A program made the translations under genes and the position numbers. DNA of 21,615 nt from Endozoicomonadaceae bacterium (lineage in GTDB: Bacteria > Pseudomonadota > Gammaproteobacteria > Pseudomonadales > Endozoicomonadaceae). The DNA lies in NCBI GenBank assembly GCA_023146365.1, contig JAGLCE010000065.1, positions 1 to 21,615 of the forward strand. The letters run 5' to 3'. The notes below the pieces were generated by a model. It saw nothing but the letters and a program-made list of their open reading frames with translations. It did not search any database and was not told the origin of the DNA. Positions 15,905-21,615 of the stretch are shown here, piece by piece. Numbering within the stretch: position 1 is the stretch's first letter; each line of letters begins with the position of its first letter.

Positions 15905-16816
15905 TTATTTAAGCGGGAGAACCCTGACAAAAGGCATCCCCTTTTCGGGGTCATCAAGGAGTAATGATCCAGTACCTATGACAAAGAGCTGCTCCTCAGG
16001 TATGCCATGCTCAACGAGTAAAATCTGTAACGTTTTAGCCTCTTGCCGTGACGCTTCTAGTTGCTGATCAACGGGAACATGACTGACATGAGATGAAACA
16101 CCCGCCAGTAACAACGGAATAGAACGGTCACCATCCAGCATTGCCATAATTTTGTCGATATCCTGTGATGCAACTGAACCTGAAGCCTTTCCAGTGACGA
16201 CATCAATATAACAACCCGGTAATGGGTCTGACGGAACCCTCCTCTCTTGGGCTGCCTTCACAGAGATATCCTGTGATGCGTTGACCGTCAGTCGATCCAC
16301 CATGGCGTAGACCCGTCGATTACCTCGCCTAACGGTATAAAGCACATAATATTCTGTCTTGCCATCAACCTGACGTGCACTGAGCGAATAAAACTGTTCT
16401 TTATCTAGGCCATAAAGGTTGGCTTCCTCAAACACCGTGTTAGCCCAAAGATTACTGCGACCACAATGACGATTTTCACATTGATAAATCGCTTCCACCT
16501 TAAGCTGCTTGAGACGATCTGAGAAATATTGAAAACCGGCATCACTCGTATGCCCCTCCGGCAGCAGATAGATGATCCGAAGCCATTGACCATCAAGTCG
16601 ATACTCCTCATCCGCTCGAACAATACCGTTGACTTTTTTGACCGCACTACCCACCAACGGATAATTGGTCTTCTTCCCATAGGCATAGCGCACAATCTCA
16701 GCATTGGGGTATCGCTCAATACCCGGAAGACTTTCAGCTTCGAGACTATTGGAAGCATTCGCACTGACACAGACAAAAATTAACCAGAGAAAGAGTCGTA
16801 TCCTTTGCATTGTCAT
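15905..16816 (-). CDS. Exported DUF4892-type protein
   Basis: 303 residues from the ATG at 16816 (MTMQRIRLFLWLIFVC...). A start at 16858 is also open but would put 14 hydrophilic residues before the signal peptide, so I prefer 16816, which has GGAT upstream. The signal peptide (cleavage near ANA-SNS) indicates export to the periplasm. The body, with IERYPNAEIVRYAYG near the mature N-terminus and an SDRL...YQCENRHCGRSNLWAN region carrying a Cys pair, fits the DUF4892 family, whose function is unknown. The C-terminal 90 residues (DIDKIMAMLDGDRSIP, then LLLAGVSSHVSHVP, then QEAKTLQILLVEHGI) resemble the fold pattern of OmpA-like domains, which is inference. It lies between the frameshifted hydrolase and the patatin gene on the same strand. 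Confidence 0.78.
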   Translation of the reverse strand: MTMQRIRLFLWLIFVCVSANASNSLEAESLPGIERYPNAEIVRYAYGKKTNYPLVGSAVKKVNGIVRADEEYRLDGQWLRIIYLLPEGHTSDAGFQYFSDRLKQLKVEAIYQCENRHCGRSNLWANTVFEEANLYGLDKEQFYSLSARQVDGKTEYYVLYTVRRGNRRVYAMVDRLTVNASQDISVKAAQERRVPSDPLPGCYIDVVTGKASGSVASQDIDKIMAMLDGDRSIPLLLAGVSSHVSHVPVDQQLEASRQEAKTLQILLVEHGIPEEQLFVIGTGSLLLDDPEKGMPFVRVLPLK

Positions 16817-16898
16817 TAACGATCCAATAGAGGATGGAAGAAAGTTCCAGTGTACCACTCACTATAGAGATCAGCTCGCCAAAACCACCGTCCGATCT

Positions 16899-17734
16899 CT
16901 ACTCTTGATCATCTGATAGAAACTCCATCAGAATGCGCCCTACACATGCCGCTTGCTCTTCTAAATGAAGATGATGGCCTCCTGGCAAAGTCTCTATAAC
17001 CAGATGCTCTAACGCTTTTTTCTCAAACTGAAGAGTCCCCGCTAACAAGCCGCTTTCAGCGACAATCAGAAGCGTCGGCATGGTTAATCGATCCGTAAAG
17101 CCTTTTGCCTGTGCATCGGTCATCCGCAGAGGAGAAGGTAACGTCAGGCGGGCATCCGTACGCCAGATCCAGCCACCATCACAAGATTTAAGCCCACGCT
17201 CCACCAGAACACGGGCCGACTCACTGATCGTACCAAAGCCTTTCAGGCGCGCAGCAATCGCATCAGACTTATCCGGAAATACCGTTTTTTCCCGACTTCG
17301 AAGACGGATTCGGTGTTTTATCGCCTTGGCCAACTGCTCTGGCGCATGATCCGCTGCGGTCAGTATGGGCCAGAGACTATCGATCAACATCAGCTGATCG
17401 ATCCGGTCAGGAAAGGCGCCGGCCGTCAACACTCCAACCACTGCGCCCATGGAGTGTCCCAGTATCGAAAAACGCTCTAAAGAGAGGGCGTTGGCAATAT
17501 CAACAAGATCCCCCACATAATCGCAAACAGAGTAACTGGCACCTGCGCTTCGATGATCGGAATAACCATGACCTGCCAGATCAATAGCAATCACCCGATA
17601 ACCATCAAGAAGTGGCGCCAACCGAATGAAGGATGCCGCATTCTCCAACCAGCCATGCAGCGCCAAAATAGCAGGTGCGTCATCACCTCCCCAGCAAAGG
17701 TTAGCTCAGGTGTGGTTATCCTGAACTCTTTCAC
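16899..17734 (-). pseudogene. Alpha/beta hydrolase, disrupted by one frameshift
   Basis: The long frame (to about 17693) carries a complete alpha/beta hydrolase: oxyanion motif LALHGWLENAASF, nucleophile elbow GHSMGA, acid region VAESG and terminal histidine GGHHLHLE. Its true N-terminus lies in another frame: GTG at 17734, whose GTGA overlaps the stop of the upstream hydrolase, reads VKEFRITTPELTFAG and then goes out of frame at a G4 run on the coding strand (plus-strand C at 17689-17692). One extra G would join the halves as ELTFAGGGDDAPAILALHGW and give a protein of about 278 residues. So the gene has either lost one base in a homopolymer or the sequence has an error there. I see no slippery heptamer for programmed shifting. 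A truncated product from a TTG at 17666 would lack the first beta strands. Esterase/lipase substrate unknown. Confidence 0.85.
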
Positions 17735-18531
17735 AATGGTGTTGATACTCCCATGGTGACAGCCAGCTGCGCGATCATCCGTGCAGTCTGCTCAGGACGC
17801 TCAAGGGGAAACAGGTGGCCACCCTCCACTTTCATCATTTGCACTTGCCGACGAAGTCGCATGACTATAATCCTGTACAGCACCATCACATCACTACGAT
17901 CTCCATAGACAACCGTCGTTGGCACAGGGAGAGACTGAGTGGCTTGTGGCCATCGATCCGGGGTAGTACGATAAATACTGGCTTCAATGTCAGGATCAAA
18001 ATTCAATCGAACACCCTTCGAATCCTGTGTCATACCGTGATCAACATAATCTGCGATACTTTGCCGATCAAACCCCTTAAATAACGACTTGCCCTGACAA
18101 TAATCCATCGCTTCCTGTCGATCTCGCCAGACGCTGCGACGCCTCTGAGTTTTACCCGCGGGCGTAACCCGATCAATACCACCCAAACGCTTGATCAGAC
18201 GTATCAGCCCACACTCTAAATGTGTCAGCAACGGTGCATCCAGTATGATAACGGCCTGAAAAAGCTCTGGCATCTGAAAAGAAGCAAACAGACTGAGCAC
18301 GCCCCCAAAAGAGTGACCGACCGCCAAAACCGGCTCAGTGTGATTAACCAAAATAGCCTCCAGCAACTCATCGACCAGATAAGACCAGCCGTCAGTGACG
18401 GGGAAATCGGGATCATGGCCGTGCTTTGCCAACCCACTAATAGAGAATCCTTCACGTTCCAAAGCTGAGAAGAGCTGCCTGTAGACCGGTGCCGGAAAAC
18501 CATTGGCATGGGCAAAGTGAATGGGCATCAT
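17731..18531 (-). CDS. Alpha/beta hydrolase (HFAHANGFPA subgroup)
   Basis: 266 residues from the ATG at 18531; a TTG at 18540 and a second ATG at 18528 are also possible, and none has a strong ribosome site. The oxyanion region is HFAHANGFPA near the N-terminus and the nucleophile is in VGHSFGG, about residue 74 from this start. The acid is in VVYGDRSDVM, and the catalytic histidine in EGGHLFPLE. The HAN-G form of the oxyanion motif and the HGHDPDFPVTDGW segment are typical of a pseudomonad-type esterase/lipase subgroup often next to a second hydrolase; substrate unknown. No signal peptide. The stop overlaps the GTG of the downstream hydrolase by four bases, suggesting translational coupling, and the gene lies 30 bases after the amidase. 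Confidence 0.88.
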   Translation of the reverse strand: MMPIHFAHANGFPAPVYRQLFSALEREGFSISGLAKHGHDPDFPVTDGWSYLVDELLEAILVNHTEPVLAVGHSFGGVLSLFASFQMPELFQAVIILDAPLLTHLECGLIRLIKRLGGIDRVTPAGKTQRRRSVWRDRQEAMDYCQGKSLFKGFDRQSIADYVDHGMTQDSKGVRLNFDPDIEASIYRTTPDRWPQATQSLPVPTTVVYGDRSDVMVLYRIIVMRLRRQVQMMKVEGGHLFPLERPEQTARMIAQLAVTMGVSTPL

Positions 18532-18561
18532 GGCAGTCAAATACGCTAACAGGCATCGAAC

Positions 18562-19239
18562 TCAATCGCTCGTGCGGTGGTTATGCAACAACTGGACGGC
18601 TGTTTCCATCAACGAACTGATACGCATCCAGTATTGCGCTTTAGCTTCAGGATCGGATGGAGCAAATGGCACCAGCTGCCTGACAGACTCGAGCAAACGA
18701 TCCGGACAGGCCGCATCGCGCTTAGGTGCTACAGCGTCCGGATAACACCTTTGCCAAAACCGTTTCCAGTCGAAATAGATACCTGGGTCAACTTTACCTC
18801 GATAGCCCGCTATCTGTTCATGACCCAGCACACGAGCAGGCTCGGACAGTGCCGGATACTGCTGTTTAAGCACCTGCATCACCGCCGCCAGTGATTCATA
18901 TTGAGCATCAGTAAAAGGGAAAAGGTTGCCGTTGTAATTAACCAACTCAATTCCAATGGAAAAATCATTAAAGCCTGACCATCGATAGTCACCTTCAAGG
19001 TACTCGCTGCGTCCCGCATGCCAGGCGCGACCAGCATCTCCCTCTAGACAGTCCACCAAGGAATACACTGTGCCATCGCTATCGATGATCAAGTGCGATG
19101 ATACACCGCATGCCCGATCCTGAAATATCGCCAGCGTATTAGAAAGATCCGTCGCAGTGTAATGCAAAATAAGATATTCAACGGGAATAACTTTATCATC
19201 CTGATTAGGACAATCGACACGTTGGGCAGACAGTGACAT
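18562..19239 (-). CDS. N-acetylmuramoyl-L-alanine amidase, Amidase_2 (AmpD/AmiD) family
   Basis: 225 residues. Zinc amidase that cuts the bond between MurNAc (or anhydro-MurNAc) and L-alanine of peptidoglycan. Probable metal ligands are His26 (LILHYTA), His140 (LGHEQIAG) and Asp151 (KVDPGIYFDW), with Glu98 (GIELVNY) in the active site. GVSSHLIIDSDGTVYSLVD and AWHAG are also typical. No signal peptide or lipobox is visible, so it may act on cytoplasmic recycling muropeptides like AmpD, although the sequence spacing is closer to AmiD-like enzymes. The C-terminal ~60 residues after FDWKRFWQR extend past the AmpD core. It opens a close three-gene run with the two hydrolases. Confidence 0.9.
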   Translation of the reverse strand: MSLSAQRVDCPNQDDKVIPVEYLILHYTATDLSNTLAIFQDRACGVSSHLIIDSDGTVYSLVDCLEGDAGRAWHAGRSEYLEGDYRWSGFNDFSIGIELVNYNGNLFPFTDAQYESLAAVMQVLKQQYPALSEPARVLGHEQIAGYRGKVDPGIYFDWKRFWQRCYPDAVAPKRDAACPDRLLESVRQLVPFAPSDPEAKAQYWMRISSLMETAVQLLHNHRTSD

Positions 19240-19341
19240 GAAAAGAGCTTTACCTCAAACGTAAAAAGAGTGATCTGACGAACCTCTGACTACGCTCATA
19301 TACCATCCGAACGCGACGAGCTAAAGAAATAGCCGTATTGA

Positions 19342-19788
19342 TTAAGGGAGCCATTGCTGGATCACACGAGCCAGTCTCGGTGAGGCCTCTGGCATATCCA
19401 AACCTACCACCATTGCGGTAGAAAACAGAACGTCTCGTGCCTGATCATCCTCAATGAGCAACCCAGTTAGCAGGCTAACCAGTGGCATATGGGAGACCAG
19501 CAACCAGTCACCGCTCTTCGGAAGATTACGCAAAACCTCATGAACGGAGCTATCAGGCGTAAAGCTGTCACAGCGTTGAATCATCGGCGTCGACAGTGTC
19601 GCTTGCATCAGCTCAGCCGTCTGCCAAGCCCGCAGATAAGGACTTGCCATGATGCCTGACAGCGACAAATCACTCATTTGCTTCGCCACGTCAGCCACCT
19701 GTTTGCGACCAACATCAGACAGAGGCCGAACCTGATCAGATTCAGCATAAGACTCAGCCTTTCCATGTCGCATGATATAAAGCTTCAT
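19342..19788 (-). CDS. sixA: SixA-type histidine phosphatase
   Basis: 148 residues from the ATG at 19788; the upstream in-frame extension overlaps the DUF4389 gene and is rejected because the protein starts with the family's MKLYIMRHGKAES. Histidine phosphatase superfamily: the RHG motif holds the phospho-accepting His8, the second active-site histidine is His100 in LLVSHMPL, and MASPYLRAWQTAE is the conserved middle motif. In E. coli SixA dephosphorylates phosphohistidine of ArcB and of the nitrogen PTS; here the partner is unknown. The start lies four bases after the DUF4389 stop, so the two genes are probably co-transcribed and coupled. Confidence 0.93.
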   Translation of the reverse strand: MKLYIMRHGKAESYAESDQVRPLSDVGRKQVADVAKQMSDLSLSGIMASPYLRAWQTAELMQATLSTPMIQRCDSFTPDSSVHEVLRNLPKSGDWLLVSHMPLVSLLTGLLIEDDQARDVLFSTAMVVGLDMPEASPRLARVIQQWLP

Positions 19789-19792
19789 GAGA

Positions 19793-20125
19793 TTACTCTT
19801 TTTGAGACAGCTCAGACGGCTTAGCTGCGTCGTCGTGCTCAACCTCAACTTCAACCTTGGGCCAATCACTGAATGGATAAGGTTTTTGATCACTGTTGAA
19901 GGTCAGAAAACAGAGCATCTGACACACGTAATGATTCAGTCCCATGCTAAACTTTTTCAAATTCAGGTTTGGCTTGCTTGTTACCAAAGCGAACAGAATC
20001 TGGATAACGACCAGCGCCGCAACCAGCATCATGGCAGCCTGGCTAACCAGATAAAAAATCACCATGTAAACAATTCGTAGCCACAAAGACTCGGACATTA
20101 AGTTTTTCTTTAGTTCATCATCCAT
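19793..20125 (-). CDS. DUF4389 family small membrane protein
   Basis: 110 residues with two hydrophobic spans (about 14-45, LWLRIVYMVIFYLV then VAALVVIQILFALV), and a hydrophilic C-terminus containing YPFSDWP, typical of the DUF4389 family found beside sixA and gpsA in pseudomonads. Function unknown; possibly an envelope or lipid-related accessory protein, by context only. The end (KVEVEVEHDDAAKPSELSQ) is charged with a short Glu-Val repeat. It sits between gpsA (58 bases upstream) and sixA (four bases downstream). Confidence 0.85.
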   Translation of the reverse strand: MDDELKKNLMSESLWLRIVYMVIFYLVSQAAMMLVAALVVIQILFALVTSKPNLNLKKFSMGLNHYVCQMLCFLTFNSDQKPYPFSDWPKVEVEVEHDDAAKPSELSQKE

Positions 20126-20182
20126 AGCGACTCCAATACCCTCTGGTTTTGATCAATAATGCGACCCAGCTGAAGACCCTCG

Positions 20183-21223
20183 TCAAGGCTCCTCCTTCAG
20201 GATAAACTCCACATCGGTTTTCTGCTCACGCAACATCATGGTTCGAGTGATTTCTGCAACATCATGCCCATTAAATACAATTTCATAAAGCCCTGCAGCA
20301 ATAGGCATATAAACATCCATCTTATCGGATTTATTCTTGACTTGACGCAGAGTGTTGATACCTTCAGCCACCTGCCCCAGCTCCTTTTCAGCCACTGCCA
20401 GTGATTTACCCTGGCCCAAAGCGTATCCCACCCTAAAGTTACGACTGAGGTTGGAGGTGCAAGTAGCGACAAGATCACCTACGCCGGAAAGTCCTAGGAA
20501 CGTCAACGGATTAGCTCCCATGATAACCGCAAAACGCCCCATTTCAGCCAAGGCACGGGTAATCAGCAGACTTTTCGTATTTTCTCCCATATTCAACGCT
20601 TCTGCGAGTCCTGAAACTATAGCGTAAATATTTTTCAGTGCGCCACCCAGCTCAACACCGTAGCGGTCGCGGTTGGCGTAGACTCGAAAATAATCGCAAT
20701 GAAGTACGTCTTGAACCATCCGACAAAGCTCATCATCTTCACAGGCAATCACGGTAGCAGTGATGCATTTAGCCATGATCTCCTTAGCTAGGTTAGGGCC
20801 ACTCAGCACCCCGACTCGTGCGCTTGGAATCTCTTCATGCAAGATATCACTCATGAGGTCAAAGGTATCGGCTTCAATCCCCTTGGTGGTGGAAACCAAC
20901 CGTTTGCCATCCACCAGCCCTTTCATTTTGCGAACCACCTCACGAAAGGCACTACTCGGTATTGCAACGAAGACCAACTCACTCTCTTCAAGGGAGAGTG
21001 CCAGATCCGACGTTGCAATCACCCGAGGGCTAAGGGGAAAATCAGGCAAATAACGAGTATTCACATGATCCCTATTCATCGCCTCTGCCTGCTCAGCTGC
21101 ACGCATCCACTGAAAGACACGATGTCCATTGGTAGCACTGATATTTGCCAGGGCTGTGCCAAAACTGCCGCCGCCAATTACGGTAATTCGGCGCTCCTTG
21201 GTTGATCTATTCTGTTCTGTCAT
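20183..21223 (-). CDS. gpsA: NAD(P)H-dependent glycerol-3-phosphate dehydrogenase
   Basis: 346 residues, full length. It reduces dihydroxyacetone phosphate to sn-glycerol-3-phosphate, the backbone for phospholipids, in the cytoplasm. Motifs: dinucleotide loop ITVIGGGSFGTALA (13-26), substrate-side lysines in STTKGIE (Lys114) and GGALKNIYAI (Lys197), SGPNLAKEI at 141-149, and GLSGVGDLVATCTSNLSRNF further on. The ATG at 21223 has only a weak ribosome site. It is the first gene of an eight-gene minus-strand run ending with the patatin gene; the intergenic region 21224-21479 upstream should hold its promoter. Confidence 0.97.
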   Translation of the reverse strand: MTEQNRSTKERRITVIGGGSFGTALANISATNGHRVFQWMRAAEQAEAMNRDHVNTRYLPDFPLSPRVIATSDLALSLEESELVFVAIPSSAFREVVRKMKGLVDGKRLVSTTKGIEADTFDLMSDILHEEIPSARVGVLSGPNLAKEIMAKCITATVIACEDDELCRMVQDVLHCDYFRVYANRDRYGVELGGALKNIYAIVSGLAEALNMGENTKSLLITRALAEMGRFAVIMGANPLTFLGLSGVGDLVATCTSNLSRNFRVGYALGQGKSLAVAEKELGQVAEGINTLRQVKNKSDKMDVYMPIAAGLYEIVFNGHDVAEITRTMMLREQKTDVEFILKEEP

Positions 21224-21379
21224 GCGTTGCTACAGCTACTTTATCCAATGGCTGATAATACTTTATGACAAGGGTGTAAGGCGAGCGATTCCCCTAACTT
21301 TCTGAAAATAGCAGACTATTATCCGCAGTCAAACGAGCGGCCATAGCCATCATCATCGCAAACGGGCCACAGCAACCCT

Positions 21380-21412
21380 AAAAACATAACCAAAAACATA
21401 ACCAAAAACACC
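21380..21412. repeat. 12-bp tandem repeat, 2.75 copies
   Basis: The unit aaaaacataacc is present at 21380-21391 and 21392-21403, followed by a partial copy aaaaacacc at 21404-21412. It lies upstream of gpsA in non-coding DNA. Confidence 0.95.
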
Positions 21413-21479
21413 ACGTTATTATCGCAGATCGGGATCACTGATATTTCGTCCAATCCTCTCAGAATAAACAGCAAATACG

Positions 21480-21593
21480 TTAATTTCCATAATCAGCCCA
21501 TAACCAACCAATGGCGTCGGCTGAGGCCTGCTGGCTATAACCCTCTTGCTTTAGGCATCGTTGTTCGTAAGCTAGCTGCTGGTAGTGTTTCAT
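21480..21593 (-). pseudogene. N-terminal stump of an IS30-family transposase
   Basis: A 37-codon minus-strand ORF reads MKHYQQLAYEQRC then LKQEGYSQQASADAIG, then stops after eight unrelated residues. IS30 transposases begin with a very similar helix-turn-helix segment (a Y.QL..EQRY core, then K.GYSQ..IA..IG), so this looks like a relic with a small in-frame loss after EQRC and decay after AIG. The rest of the transposase is not recognisable downstream. Short length limits confidence. Confidence 0.5.
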
Positions 21594-21615
21594 TGCCATC
21601 CATTGCCATCCATTG
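21591..21615. repeat. 10-bp tandem repeat at the window edge, at least 2.5 copies
   Basis: The unit cattgccatc occurs at 21591-21600 and 21601-21610 and continues as cattg to the last base. It overlaps the start codon of the transposase stump; its full length lies beyond the window. Confidence 0.92.

Larger units (their letters stand above)
21224..21615. other. Repeat-rich non-coding right edge with insertion-sequence relic
   Basis: No intact gene is visible. The stretch carries the upstream region of gpsA, a 12-bp tandem repeat at 21380-21412, an IS30-type N-terminal stump at 21480-21593 and a 10-bp tandem repeat running off the edge from 21591. A plus-strand frame stays open from about 21345 to the edge but has no ATG/GTG start and reads through the repeats. 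Confidence 0.75.

Noticed and set aside
17689..17692. Programmed -1 ribosomal frameshift in the second hydrolase
   Set aside because: No X-XXY-YYZ slippery heptamer is present at the switch, and this enzyme family is not known for recoding; a homopolymer indel is simpler.
19342..19893. Longer SixA with 35 extra N-terminal residues
   Set aside because: The extension overlaps the DUF4389 coding region and lies before the family's standard start MKLYIMRHG.
21345..21615. Plus-strand frame open to the right edge, possibly the start of another gene
   Set aside because: It has no ATG or GTG start, reads through tandem repeats, and overlaps the transposase stump on the other strand.

Overview
The window looks like chromosomal DNA of a gammaproteobacterium in the broad Pseudomonadales/Oceanospirillales/Cellvibrionales area. 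The reasons are the gene set and its order (asd next to fimV; chorismate synthase, PrmB and an Smr protein together; gpsA followed by a DUF4389 protein and SixA) and type IV pilus genes (FimV, PilY1-like). Base composition is moderate. Almost every gene is a core housekeeping gene. What sets the window apart is short tandem duplications in many genes and intergenic gaps, an orphan PilY1-like gene, one frameshifted gene and an insertion-sequence relic. Taxonomy is inference from synteny and family content.

Layout. 1-4426 (minus strand): a large fimV running off the left edge, a possible 18-codon leader ORF, asd, and a haemolysin III family membrane protein. 4427-8429 (plus): trkH (potassium uptake) and tmcA (tRNA-Met cytidine acetyltransferase). 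8444-13867: aroC and prmB, both on the minus strand, separated by a 979-residue secreted PilY1-like protein on the plus strand. The pilY1-like gene is AT-richer than its neighbours. Hairpins flank it, and aroC has a candidate promoter of its own, as if the gene had been inserted between prmB and aroC. 14012-14797 (plus): an Smr-domain gene whose leader, start codon and N-terminus have been tandemly duplicated. 14839-21223: eight co-directional minus-strand genes: gpsA, a DUF4389 membrane protein, sixA, an AmpD/AmiD-type amidase, two alpha/beta hydrolases (the second frameshifted), a DUF4892 lipid-or-envelope-type exported protein, and an RssA-like patatin. The right edge (21224-21615) is non-coding and repeat-rich, with what looks like the N-terminal stump of an IS30-family transposase.

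How the parts relate. FimV and PilY1 both belong to type IV pilus biology, but no other pilus genes are here. The gpsA-to-rssA run mixes lipid precursor synthesis, peptidoglycan turnover, esterase/lipase-type enzymes and envelope proteins, and reads as a loose envelope-related cluster. The most notable signals are the PilY1-like gene (duplicated N-terminal module, degenerate calcium loop, G8 tract), the Smr gene with two potential starts, and the pervasive 9-18 bp tandem duplications.
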